NCBI RefSeq assembly: GCF_040253585.1
Contig: NZ_JBELAU010000009.1
Span: forward strand, 248,001-312,000
Source: Emticicia sp040253585
Lineage (GTDB): Bacteria > Bacteroidota > Bacteroidia > Cytophagales > Spirosomataceae
Direction: 5' to 3'
Length of the DNA stretch: 64,000 bases
Position numbers and translations under genes: made by a program
The notes under the pieces: generated by a model
Told to the model about the DNA's origin: nothing
Database searches by the model: none
What the model saw: only the letters and a program-made list of their open reading frames with translations
In this document: positions 42,245-51,700 of the stretch, piece after piece
Layout: each line of letters begins with the position of its first letter
Numbering within the stretch: position 1 is the stretch's first letter

Positions 42245-42616
42245 TTATTTTACTCGAATTTTGGTAAGTTTTAGTGGGATTCCAAGTGGCAGAACGGTAG
42301 TTGAAACTTCTTTTACTTCACCACTAAAGATTATTTTTAAATCAGTTTGATTTTTCAGCTTGGCAGGAAGATTACCAACTATATATCTTTCAGAAGGATT
42401 TGCTACGCACGACAGTGGGTCGAAGCTGTCGGAATCTCCTTCTACAACAATTACGGTCAAATTATTGCCAGCATCCATCAAAAAACCTTTTTGGTTTTTG
42501 AGTGTCCTGATGGTTTTTAAGTTGTCGAAATCGCTCACAGAGGCAACGTCGATTGTTTCTTTTTGGCAAGAGAAGAAAACAGATGCACAAATGATAAGGA
42601 GTAATAGTTTTTTCAT
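42245..42616 (-). CDS. Small lipoprotein of unknown function
   Basis: 123 residues from ATG at 42616 (MKKLLLLIICASVFFSCQKE, lipobox VFFSC); a longer reading from 42667 has an unlikely prefix that overlaps a palindrome. The mature part is mostly beta (DAGNNLTVIVVEGDSDSFDP, RYIVGNLPAKLKNQTDLKII) with one Cys in SCVANPSERY. It is the gene before LVIVD on the same strand, 31 bases away. No family recognised. Confidence 0.7.
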   Translation of the reverse strand: MKKLLLLIICASVFFSCQKETIDVASVSDFDNLKTIRTLKNQKGFLMDAGNNLTVIVVEGDSDSFDPLSCVANPSERYIVGNLPAKLKNQTDLKIIFSGEVKEVSTTVLPLGIPLKLTKIRVK

Positions 42617-42651
42617 AGTTTTGGGTTTACGAATTAGAAATTCGCTTTTAT

Positions 42652-42678
42652 TTGGTCGGGATTGCAAATCCCGACCAA
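42652..42678. repeat. Palindrome TTGGTCGGGATT / AATCCCGACCAA
   Basis: A perfect 12-bp stem with a 3-base loop, between the serpin stop and the small lipoprotein start. Such GGTCGGGAT palindromes look like a dispersed intergenic family. It may also terminate serpin transcripts. Confidence 0.75.
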
Positions 42679-42691
42679 CATTCAGGTTTAT

Positions 42692-43912
42692 TTACAAATT
42701 CACAATTTTACCCGCAAAAAGAATCGTATTTGATTGTTTTTCGCTGATAAAGAAAGCAAATGGGCGATTACATATAAATTCGGGTATAGTTGGGTTAAAA
42801 GAAGTAAGTTCAACGCCGATAGTCGTGACGGCTGCGGCTTCTGTGCCTTTTTCATCAACGGCTACGAAGGTGTTTTGCTTTACAAATCCCACTTTGAGTT
42901 TGCCCGCAGGTGGCGAAATTTTTGATAAATCGGCAAAGTCGCTAAACATGGTTGGCATTCCCATTTTGCTCAGCACGCTGTTTAGATTTGTTTCGTACTC
43001 GACTGTGAATTTTGGCAAGCCAATAATTACTTTTTGCTCATCAAGAGCCGTATTTAAGCTTTTCCACTCAGCACTTGACATGGTGTTGATGATGTTTCCA
43101 ACGGGTGTTTTTTCATCAGGAAGTAAAATTGTCATTACGTAATTTCCACCACCGTAAGCCAATTCAAGTGCTTGATAATTAGAGCGTTTGGCGTATTTTA
43201 CTTTTTCCTGCATGCTCATCATTTTCACCGATTTTGTGCCAGTTGTTCCTGCAAAATCAGCATCGTGGGTGTTTTCAACCTTGAACGGAATCTTCCAATC
43301 TCCTTTGAAATAAAGAGCATTCATCAAAAACATTACATGAGCTGGCTCAATTTGCTCAATTACTTTCTTGATTTTGCCATTTGTATTATCGCTCGCCCAT
43401 GTATTGATTTTGCCTACGGTTGCAGTATTATTAAAATCTTCGGCATAAGTTTGGGCATTGAAAGATGCTTTCAGAATATCCAAGAAAGATTTTTCTACCG
43501 AAAACGTATTTCTGTACCAAACCGAATTAGCAATCGTATTGGTGACTTTTGGGTCAGAGTTTGGCAGATTATCAATCAAATCTTTATAAATACCGTTGGT
43601 TGTGGTCAAGTCTGACGACACACGCAAACCCGTTGTTAGTTCTTCTTTTGTTTTGCCATCGGCTCCGTTGGCCAACATTCCGAGTGCAACGTGCAAGCTC
43701 AAAGGCGACACAAAATAGTTTTTGTCGGCTTTTTCGGCAGCGTTATGAGTTTTCAAAAAATCGAAAGCAAACTCGCTGGTTTGGTCAGCGAAAGTAGCAG
43801 GAATAGCCTTTAAAAGTTGCTTCGGTTTCATAGAGTCTGCGTTATCTTCGTTGCAACTGGCAGCCATCAGAAATAATGCTCCAGCAAGTGTTAGATTTTT
43901 GATATTTTTCAT
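42692..43912 (-). CDS. Serpin-family protease inhibitor, lipoprotein
   Basis: 406 residues. A lipobox (LMAASC, Cys about 20) is followed by the full serpin fold: NYFVSPLSLHVALGMLANGA, TNTIANSVWYRNTFSVEKSF, VMFLMNALYFKGDWKIPF, MSMQEKVKYAKRSNYQALEL and AVDEKGTEAAAVTTIGVELT. The last is an inhibitory-type hinge (GTEAAAVT) at the reactive loop. The serpin end motif FICNRPFAFFISEKQSNTIL is intact. Serpins trap serine or cysteine proteases by a one-time conformational change; the target is unknown. It is probably tethered to the cell surface. Confidence 0.93.
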   Translation of the reverse strand: MKNIKNLTLAGALFLMAASCNEDNADSMKPKQLLKAIPATFADQTSEFAFDFLKTHNAAEKADKNYFVSPLSLHVALGMLANGADGKTKEELTTGLRVSSDLTTTNGIYKDLIDNLPNSDPKVTNTIANSVWYRNTFSVEKSFLDILKASFNAQTYAEDFNNTATVGKINTWASDNTNGKIKKVIEQIEPAHVMFLMNALYFKGDWKIPFKVENTHDADFAGTTGTKSVKMMSMQEKVKYAKRSNYQALELAYGGGNYVMTILLPDEKTPVGNIINTMSSAEWKSLNTALDEQKVIIGLPKFTVEYETNLNSVLSKMGMPTMFSDFADLSKISPPAGKLKVGFVKQNTFVAVDEKGTEAAAVTTIGVELTSFNPTIPEFICNRPFAFFISEKQSNTILFAGKIVNL

Positions 43913-43928
43913 TTGTTTGGATTATTTT

Positions 43929-43978
43929 TAGTCCACAGACGATAGTTTTTATTCTGTTGACAGTCGTCTATGGACTAT
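43929..43978. repeat. Inverted repeat TAGTCCACAGACGA with a second copy element
   Basis: TAGTCCACAGACGA (43929-43942) pairs with TCGTCTATGGACTA (43964-43977) with one mismatch. The right half together with CTGTTGAC (43954-43978) recurs at 53928-53952 with two differences, showing a dispersed sequence. Confidence 0.7.
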
Positions 43979-43986
43979 TGACTAAT

Positions 43987-44451
43987 TTACTTTCTTTCAA
44001 AATACATTGCCTCTTTTGTTGGCTTTGAAATATGAAAAATAAGGGTACTTTTATCTTTTAGTTCATAACGCTCAATATTTCGGAGGTTTTCGTAGTAGGC
44101 CGCCTCAAATTGATTGGCTTCAAGCGAACCAGCTATTTTGGTGCTTCCAACACCTTCAATCGAAATAGTTTTCTTGTTTTCATCAATTTGAGGAGAGGCA
44201 AAGTAGAAATTAACAGATGAGCGACCATTAAAAGCATATTTTCCATCTTCGTCTTTAATTTCGAGGGTAATATCGTAGGCGGGAGTTTTGCCATCGGCAT
44301 AACTTTTAAATTTCCATTGTCCGAGTAACTCAGACTGTCTTAATGCACTAATTGTCATAGAATCGGCCTCCACCATTTCTTTTGAGCATGCACCCAAAAG
44401 TAAAGAGCAGACTATAAGTGTGTTTACTATAATTTTCATCTTAAAATTCAT
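43987..44451 (-). CDS. Small lipoprotein of unknown function
   Basis: Up to 154 residues; the ATG at 44451 overlaps the previous stop as ATGA, while an ATG at 44439 gives a more standard signal (MKIIVNTLIVCSLLLGACSK, lipobox LLGAC). The mature chain includes SELLGQWKFKSYADGKTPAY and ISIEGVGSTKIAGSLEANQF. The beta pattern LLGQWKF resembles small lipocalin-like lipoproteins such as its upstream neighbour, so it may be a partner or relative. The overlap suggests translational coupling with that gene. Confidence 0.75.
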   Translation of the reverse strand: MNFKMKIIVNTLIVCSLLLGACSKEMVEADSMTISALRQSELLGQWKFKSYADGKTPAYDITLEIKDEDGKYAFNGRSSVNFYFASPQIDENKKTISIEGVGSTKIAGSLEANQFEAAYYENLRNIERYELKDKSTLIFHISKPTKEAMYFERK

Positions 44452-44864
44452 TTTTTAATTCGTTGATAAACTTCGCCAAAGCCATCGTAAAAATTATCGG
44501 CGAGTGATAATTCGGAGGCAGATTGGCTCATAATTACTAAGGATGCTCCATCGCTAAACTTGATGAAGTCAACTTGTTCGGCTTTGTAGATAGATTTTCC
44601 CTGTGTAATCTGATAAGTACCCGAACTTTCGAGGGTATTGTCTTTGTAGCGAGAAAATTTCAAATCGGCCGTAAGAACTAATTTTCGCTCATAACCTGCC
44701 GAGGTAGGAGTAATGGTTTTACCCGCAATTCCACCCGTAGATGATACCCAACGCCATTCACCAACAAGGCCACTGGTACTTTCTTTAGTAGCCGAAACCT
44801 CTTCTTTTGTACAAGAAAAAGCAAACAGGACGGAGATAATGAATAAAAAACTTAGCTTTTTCAT
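44448..44864 (-). CDS. Lipocalin-like lipoprotein
   Basis: 138 residues with a lipobox (LFAFSC, Cys about 18). The mature chain SGLVGEWRWVSSTGGIAGKT, ERKLVLTADLKFSRYKDNTL, ESSGTYQITQGKS has the GxW start and beta-barrel pattern of small Bacteroidota lipocalin-like lipoproteins. It is predicted to bind small or hydrophobic ligands in the periplasm; this is inference. The next gene downstream overlaps by 4 bases. Confidence 0.75.
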   Translation of the reverse strand: MKKLSFLFIISVLFAFSCTKEEVSATKESTSGLVGEWRWVSSTGGIAGKTITPTSAGYERKLVLTADLKFSRYKDNTLESSGTYQITQGKSIYKAEQVDFIKFSDGASLVIMSQSASELSLADNFYDGFGEVYQRIKK

Positions 44865-45082
44865 TTTTGTTATAGATGTAGATTTGATAATTAGAAAAAC
44901 TGTTGTCCGTGGCCAGTGGACTAAAAAAACTCAGCTTGTCGGGGAGAAGAAAAAGGATTCATTCTCATTTCTTCTCCCACGACGAAACAAAGTGTTTCTG
45001 TCTGAGTAAATTACCCTTTTCAGCAATAATGATTCTGGTTTTTAGAATTTGGTTGGAAGCCGTGGCTAAAAAAATTATATTT

Positions 45083-46798
45083 ATGAAAAAATTAACAAAC
45101 TACATGAAAAAACACCTAACCTTCATTTCACTACTTACTTTTTCGATTTCCAGTTTCGCCCAAGACCGAATGTACGGTAAAACATGGGCGGGCCGCTCCG
45201 AAGTAATGGCTCAAAACGGAATGGTTTGTACGTCGCACCCACTTTCTACGCAGGCTGCCATCGAGATTCTTCGTGCGGGCGGAAGTGCCGTTGATGCTGC
45301 CATTGCCGCTAATGCCATGGAAGGAATGGTCGAACCGCACGTAAATGGAATTGGAGGCGATATTTTTGCTATCGTTTGGGACGCTAAAACTCAGAAATTA
45401 TATGGACTAAACGGCTCTGGTCGCTCACCTTATTCGTTGACTCTCGAAGAATTTAAGAAAAGAGGCTTAACGCATATTCCAGCCACAGGCCCTTTGCCAA
45501 TCAGCGTACCTGGTTGTGTGGATGGTTGGTTTGAGTTGCATAAAAAGTTTGGCAAGTTGCCCATGGAAAAAATATTGTCGCACGCCATTAGCTATGGTAG
45601 AAATGGTTTTCCTGTGCATGATGAACTGGCAATGAGTTTGAGAAATGTTCCACGTCTGTACGGAAGTTTTCCAAACATTAAAGAACATTATTATCCGAAT
45701 GGAGAAGTGCCAAAGAGAGGAGATATTTTCAAGAACCCAAATTTGGCAAATACGTTGGAGAAAATCGCCAAAGGCGGTCGAGATGCTTTTTATAAAGGAG
45801 AAATTGCCCAAACGATTGATGCGTTTATGAAGAAAAATGGCGGATTTTTGAGTGCAAAAGACCTTGCCGACCATACTTCAACTTGGATTGAGCCAGTTTC
45901 AACCAATTATCGTGGCTATGATGTGTGGGAATTACCACCAAACGGACAAGGAATTGCGGCTTTGCAGATGCTCAATATTTTGGAAGGTTACGATTTCTCA
46001 AAAATTCCTTATGGAAGCACCGAACACGTGCATCTTTTCACCGAAGCCAAGAAATTGGTTTTTGAGGACCGTGCAAAATTCTATGCCGACCCCGAATTTG
46101 CTAAAATTCCAGTAAAATCATTAATCTCGAAAGAATATGCGGCCGAAAGACGCAAACTTATCGACCCCAATAAAGCAGCCACTCACTACGATGCAGGAAA
46201 CCCAGCCTTGCGTGAAGGCGATACCATTTACTTGACCGTAGCCGACAAAGACGGAAACATGGTTTCGTTGATTCAGAGTAATTATCGAGGTTTTGGTTCG
46301 GGAATGATGCCCGATGGCTTAGGTTTCATTTTCCAAGACCGTGGCGAATTATATAATTTGAAAGAAGGCGAAAACAATACGTATGCTCCGCATAAACGCC
46401 CATTTCAGACAATTATTCCTGCATTTGTAACCAAAGATGGCAAGCCATTCATGAGTTTTGGTGTAATGGGCGGTGCATTCCAACCAATGGGACACGTACA
46501 GATAATTATGGATGTGGTTGACTTCGGCATGAATCTACAAGAAGCAGGTGATGCTCCAAGACTCAACCACGATGGTTCGTCGGAGCCAACGGGCGAGCCA
46601 ATGGAAGGCGTTGGCATGATAACGATGGAGTCGGGGATACCTTATGAGACCATCAGAGGTTTGATGCAAAAAGGACATAAAGTTGGCTATACGCTCGGCC
46701 AATATGGTGGTTATCAAGCGATTCGCTACGACCCTGTGCGTAAAGTATATTTTGGAGCATCAGAATCTCGAAAAGATGGCCATGCGGCTGGGTTTTGA
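45083..46798 (+). CDS. ggt: Gamma-glutamyltransferase
   Basis: 571 residues from ATG at 45083 (MKKLTNYMKKHLTFISLLTF); a start at 45104 gives a shorter, equally good signal peptide ending SSFAQ. It transfers or hydrolyses gamma-glutamyl groups from glutathione in the periplasm. The precursor self-cleaves before a nucleophilic Thr, here in EGDTIYLTVADKDGNMVSLI. Other family motifs are GGSAVDAAIAANAMEGMVEP, GSGRSPYSLTLEEFKKRGLT, FGSGMMPDGLGFIFQDRGEL and FMSFGVMGGAFQPMGHVQII. Termination is by the palindrome at 46805-46838, directly before the Septu-like module. Confidence 0.93.
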   Translation: MKKLTNYMKKHLTFISLLTFSISSFAQDRMYGKTWAGRSEVMAQNGMVCTSHPLSTQAAIEILRAGGSAVDAAIAANAMEGMVEPHVNGIGGDIFAIVWDAKTQKLYGLNGSGRSPYSLTLEEFKKRGLTHIPATGPLPISVPGCVDGWFELHKKFGKLPMEKILSHAISYGRNGFPVHDELAMSLRNVPRLYGSFPNIKEHYYPNGEVPKRGDIFKNPNLANTLEKIAKGGRDAFYKGEIAQTIDAFMKKNGGFLSAKDLADHTSTWIEPVSTNYRGYDVWELPPNGQGIAALQMLNILEGYDFSKIPYGSTEHVHLFTEAKKLVFEDRAKFYADPEFAKIPVKSLISKEYAAERRKLIDPNKAATHYDAGNPALREGDTIYLTVADKDGNMVSLIQSNYRGFGSGMMPDGLGFIFQDRGELYNLKEGENNTYAPHKRPFQTIIPAFVTKDGKPFMSFGVMGGAFQPMGHVQIIMDVVDFGMNLQEAGDAPRLNHDGSSEPTGEPMEGVGMITMESGIPYETIRGLMQKGHKVGYTLGQYGGYQAIRYDPVRKVYFGASESRKDGHAAGF

Positions 46799-46804
46799 TT
46801 GGTT

Positions 46805-46838
46805 TAAAAGAGAATTTCATAATTCTCTTTTATTTTTG
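46805..46838 (+). terminator. Terminator of ggt
   Basis: TAAAAGAGAATT (46805-46816) pairs with AATTCTCTTTTA (46821-46832) in a perfect 12-bp stem followed by TTTTTG. Confidence 0.88.
46831..46838 (+). promoter_or_regulatory. Candidate -7 promoter element of the ptuAB module
   Basis: TATTTTTG matches TAnnTTTG and overlaps the ggt terminator tail, 29 bases ahead of the ptuA start. I see no TTTG at the proper distance. Confidence 0.5.
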
Positions 46839-46867
46839 TCATAACTTCACATAAAAATTAGAAAAAT

Positions 46868-48163
46868 ATGAGCATCACACGCCTTGAAGCACATGAAATA
46901 GGCCCATTTAAAGACTTAAATATTGAATTTAAGCCAAAACCTGCGGGCATGGAAGATAAAGCCGAAATTCATATTTTGACTGGTGAAAATGGTACTGGTA
47001 AAAGTACGATTTTGATGATGTTGGCGAGTTGTTGGGATAAAACAAATGATAAATTGGTTGAAAATAGATTTTGGAATAAAAACACTGGTTTCTTTTATGA
47101 ATTTTCTGAAATACCAACAAAATATGAAATAGAATTTGAAGAAACTAAGTTTACTTCTTTTTCGGGGGTTTTAATGAATGGTAAAAGTGCTTATTATGCA
47201 CAAATTTCACAAAATGATTTTCGCTTCAAAGATGATATAAAAATCAGAAACAACTCTCCTTTTTTTGCTTATTCTGGTAGTAGAAATCTGACAACATCTA
47301 ATAATATTTCTATTTCAGAACCTGATATAGATTCAATTAAAGATTCAATTACTTTTGATAAAAAGATAGATTTTGATTCTATTCTTAACTGGATTGCTGT
47401 AAGTAAGGCAAAGAATGCATTTGCATTATTAAGAAATGATAATAATTCAGCAAAAAAACATGAAGTGGTAATTAGAAAAATAGAAGAATCAATTTCAGAA
47501 ATTCTACAAAAGCAAGTATCATTTATTATTGAAGAACAACCTTTCCAAGTTTTTTTTAAAATAAATGATTTTAATTATGATTTTAATATCCTCCCCGATG
47601 GTCTAAAATCAATAATAACTTGGTTATCAGACCTCTTAATGCGTTTGGATAGAATCCATTGGGCAGATAAAACACGCAGTATTCTCGAACAAAACTTTAT
47701 TCTTTTTTTAGATGAAATAGAAGTGCATCTTCACCCATCTTGGCAACGAAAAATTTTGCCCGTTGTACAAGATTTATTTCCCAAAGCACAAATTTTTATT
47801 TCAACGCACTCACCTTTTGTAGTTGGTTCGGTTGATGGGGCAAGGGTTTATAAATTCAAGTTAGATGAGAATAATAATAGTGTTTTAGATAGTGAGTATT
47901 GGACAGAAGATGGCAATAGTTATGACCGAATTTTAGAAGAAATTTTCGATATAAAAGAACGATTTGGGGTAGGTGTTCAAAAGCAATTGGATGAATTTAA
48001 GGAATATAAAACCAAAATATTGAAAGGAGAAACCATTGATGAAGAGGCATTTATGAAATTAGCAAGTGAAATTGCCAAACAAAGCATCGAATTAAATGGA
48101 ATTATAAGTTTTGAACTTCGACAATTAAAAAGAAATACCACACAAAAACTCGAAACTGCCTAA
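46868..48163 (+). CDS. ptuA: AAA ATPase of a Septu-like defence pair (PtuA)
   Basis: 431 residues of ABC/SMC-like ATPase. Walker A is at HILTGENGTGKSTILMMLAS (GENGTGKST at residues 39-47). Walker B is FILFLDEIEVHLHPSWQRKI (D282-E283), and ISTHSPFVVG with the His switch follows (H314). The layout matches AAA_21-type ATPases. It is followed 1 base later by an HNH nuclease gene. ATPase plus HNH is the layout of Septu (PtuA/PtuB), which protects against phages; the same pair is also found with some retrons, but no retron is seen here. The composition looks more AT-rich than the flanking ggt and VPS10-like genes, in line with transfer. Confidence 0.85.
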   Translation: MSITRLEAHEIGPFKDLNIEFKPKPAGMEDKAEIHILTGENGTGKSTILMMLASCWDKTNDKLVENRFWNKNTGFFYEFSEIPTKYEIEFEETKFTSFSGVLMNGKSAYYAQISQNDFRFKDDIKIRNNSPFFAYSGSRNLTTSNNISISEPDIDSIKDSITFDKKIDFDSILNWIAVSKAKNAFALLRNDNNSAKKHEVVIRKIEESISEILQKQVSFIIEEQPFQVFFKINDFNYDFNILPDGLKSIITWLSDLLMRLDRIHWADKTRSILEQNFILFLDEIEVHLHPSWQRKILPVVQDLFPKAQIFISTHSPFVVGSVDGARVYKFKLDENNNSVLDSEYWTEDGNSYDRILEEIFDIKERFGVGVQKQLDEFKEYKTKILKGETIDEEAFMKLASEIAKQSIELNGIISFELRQLKRNTTQKLETA

Positions 48164-48164
48164 A

Positions 48165-48785
48165 ATGAGGAAATTGATAAGACCAAAAGCTCCTGATTTT
48201 TTGACAGAAAAGCTACAAGTAGAATTAGGTGAGCGTTATAAAAAGAATAGAGAAAAAAACAAAGGTCATAAGTTCAATTATTGGCACACCGAAAAAGTCG
48301 GAGAATCAACACTTTACAAAGAAATACGAAACAAACTTATCGAAATCTCAGACGACCATTGCTTTTATTGTGATGGCTATCCACCACTGAGCGATGATGA
48401 CACAATTGACCATTTTAAACCAAAATCAAAACCTGAGTTTTATGATTTGGTTTGTTCATGGGAAAATCTATACTTAGCTTGTGGGCATTGTCAAAAAGCG
48501 AAAGGTACTGAATACAATGATTTAATTTTAAGGCCCGATGAAATCAACTATGAGTTTGACAAATTTTTCAAATATGATTCTGATAATGATGAAGTTATAG
48601 TAAATCTCGGAGCTGACGACTTGAGCCAGTTGCGAGCAGAGAAAACAATAGAAGTATTTGATTTCAATCATGTCGGTTTAAAAAAGCTGCGTGGCTTCTT
48701 TAGAAAAGTATATAGTCAAGACCCCCAAATAAACATTAATGACCTTGGTTACAGATTTTGTTTAAACTTTCAACAAACAATATGA
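48165..48785 (+). CDS. ptuB: HNH endonuclease of a Septu-like defence pair (PtuB)
   Basis: 206 residues. The zinc-type HNH motif has CFYC (Cys 66 and 69), IDHFKPKSKPEFYDL (D82-H83), ENLYLACGHCQKAKGTEYND (N101, Cys 106 and 109). This order is the HNH core of PtuB-like proteins. It begins one base after ptuA, so the two are translationally linked. Its stop codon overlaps the start codon of the VPS10-like gene as ATGA (48782-48785). The predicted role is DNA or RNA cleavage triggered by phage, with PtuA as the sensor/ATPase; this follows from the family, not from sequence alone. Confidence 0.85.
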   Translation: MRKLIRPKAPDFLTEKLQVELGERYKKNREKNKGHKFNYWHTEKVGESTLYKEIRNKLIEISDDHCFYCDGYPPLSDDDTIDHFKPKSKPEFYDLVCSWENLYLACGHCQKAKGTEYNDLILRPDEINYEFDKFFKYDSDNDEVIVNLGADDLSQLRAEKTIEVFDFNHVGLKKLRGFFRKVYSQDPQININDLGYRFCLNFQQTI

Positions 48786-51700
48786 AAAAACAACTAACCC
48801 TAATCACTTTATTATCAATCACTTGCTTTGCTGGGTTTTCCCAGAAAAAGAAGAAAGTTGCCGTAGAAACAGCTCCAGTAATCGCAGTCGATGCCATTTC
48901 TCCAACATCAGCCACTGAGCGAATGGCTGGCTATGAGCAACGCAAAAAATTGCAAGAAGCATCGCTCGTAAAAAATCTGAAATTCAGAAACGTTGGCCCG
49001 ACCGTTATGAGTGGCCGTATTGTGGATATTGATGCAAATCCCGAAAACCCAACGGAGTTTTATGCTGCCTACGCTTCGGGTGGACTTTGGTACACGGTCA
49101 ATAATGGACAATCTTTTTCGCCAATCTTTGATAATGAGGCAGTTATGACCATCGGCGATATTGCTGTTGACTGGAAAACTCGCACGATTTGGATTGGTAC
49201 GGGCGAAAATAACTCAAGTCGCTCGTCGTATTCGGGTGTGGGAATGTACAAATCAACTAACAATGGTAAAACATGGGAGTATCTTGGCTTGCCAGAGTCT
49301 CACCACGTTGGACGAATCGCTTTGCACCCGACCGACCCAAATATTGCTTGGGTAGCTGTTTTGGGACATTTGTATTCGCCAAACAAAGAGCGTGGCATGT
49401 ATAAAACCACCGATGGCGGTAAAACTTGGAAACAAACGTTATACATCAACGATAATACTGGTGCGATTGACGTAAGACTCGACCCAAATAATGCGAATAC
49501 ACTTTACGCAACGATGTGGTACAAAGAGCGTACTGCTTGGAATTTTGTGGAAGGTGGAAAAGAATCGGGCATTTATAAAAGTACCGATGCGGGCGAAACT
49601 TGGAAATTGATTTCGGGCGAGGGCAGTGGCTTCCCGACTGGTGCGGGTAATGGTCGCATTGGTTTGGCGGTTTACCCAAAAAATCCGAATATCGTTTACG
49701 CAATCATTGATAATCAAGCAAATAGACCTAAAAAAGAGGAAAAAGAAGATGCCAGCCGTCTGACCACAAAAAGAATGAAAACCATCACCAAAGATGAGTT
49801 TTTGGCTTTGAGCGATGCTACCATCAATGAATATTTGGATGGACAAGGTTTTCCTGAAAAATTCACGGCAAAGGCTTTCAAAGAAGACTTAAAGGCCGAT
49901 AAAATCAAGGTACAAGATATTTACGAATATACGTACAATGGCAATAACGATTTATTCGATACGCAAGTAACGGGAGCGGAGGTTTACCGAAGTGAAGATG
50001 CAGGTGCAACTTGGAAACGCACCCACGCCGACTATTTGGATAATATCTATTTCACTTATGGCTATTATTTCGGACAAATTTGGGTTGACCCAACTGATGA
50101 TAAGAAAATCGTAATTGTGGGTGTGCCAATCGTGCGTTCGGAAGATGGTGGTAAAAGTTTCAAAAGTATCGAAAGAGAAAACGTACATTCCGACCACCAC
50201 GCTTTATGGTTTGACCCGAAAAATCCGAAACATTATATAAACGGAAACGATGGCGGAATAAACATTACTTACGATGACGGTAAAACTTGGTTTAAAGCAA
50301 ATTCAATTCCTGTGGGTCAACTTTACCACGTTTCAGTCGATATGGCCAAGCCTTATAATGTCTATGGTGGCTTGCAAGATAATGGCGTTTGGTATGGTTC
50401 ATCAACCAATTCGTTTGATTATAACTATGGTATCTTCGATAATGGCGATGGCTATAAATTCTTGCTCGGTGGCGATGGAATGCAAGTACAAGTAGATTAC
50501 CGAGATAATAATACGGTTTACGCAGGTTTTCAGTTTGGTAATTATTTCAGAATCAATAAAGCAACCAACGAACGCAAAAAATTGGAAGTTCCACGTGAAT
50601 TAGGCGAAGTACCTTTCCGTTTCAACTGGGAATCTCCACTTACGATTTCTCGCCACAATCAAGATATTATCTATTTTGGTTCAAATAAATTCCATAGAAG
50701 TTTCGATAAAGGAGATACTTTCAAAACCCTTTCGGGAGATTTGACTCGTGGCCGCAAAGAAGGCGATGTTCCTTTCGGAACACTCACAACCATCGAAGAA
50801 TCACCAAGCAGATTCGGTTTGATTTATACAGGCTCAGATGATGGTTTGATTTATGTCACAAAAGATGGCGGTTATACTTTTACCAAAATCATGGATAAAC
50901 CAAATCTTTGGGTAAGTGGCATTGCGGTTTCGGCTCATGCAGAAGGAACGGTTTATGCTTCATTAAACGCTTATCGTGGCGACCATTTCAAACCATATTT
51001 GTTTGTTTCTACTGATTACGGCCAAAATTGGCAAGCAATCGGTGCAGATTTACCTGCCGAACCAATCAACGTAGTAAAAGAAGACCCGAAAAATGCCAAT
51101 ATCATTTATGTCGGAACTGACAACGGTTTATATATTTCGATGGATAAAGGCAAAACCTTTATGCGTGGCAATGGCGATGGAATGCCAAGTGTATCAATCC
51201 ACGATTTGGTGATTCACCCAAGAGAAAACGAATTGGTAGTTGGCACGCACGGACGCTCGATTTATATTGCTGATGTGAAGCCATTACAAGCATTGAGTAG
51301 CGAGGTTTTAGCTAAAAATATTCACGTATATGATTTACCAGCAATCAATTACAATGCTTCATGGGGCAGAATGTTTGATAAATATGCCGAGCCAGAAGAG
51401 CGTAAGTATAATATCACTTACTATGCAAAAGCAGCAGGAAAAGCAATAATCAAGATTCAGACTGATAAAGGATTAGTTGTAAAAAATATTTCGGATGATG
51501 CCGAAGCTGGTTTAAATAACGTAAACTTCGACCAAGCGATTGATGTAGCGGCCAAAGGAGAATACGAAAAGTATTTGAATGATGTAAAGAAAAAAGATGA
51601 TAAAGAAATCAAGCTGGAACTTGCCGATGATAAAAAGATTTATTTCCGCCCAGGAAAATATAAGCTTATCATCGAACTCAACGGTGAAAAAGTAGAAAAA

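Noticed and set aside
44903..45082. Extended N-terminus for gamma-glutamyltransferase
   Set aside because: The extra 60 residues are not signal-like and lie in the intergenic region; the ATGs at 45083 or 45104 give proper signal peptides.
46868..48785. Retron-type system around the PtuAB pair
   Set aside because: No reverse transcriptase or structured msr/msd-like RNA is present on either side; ggt and the VPS10-like gene are immediate neighbours.
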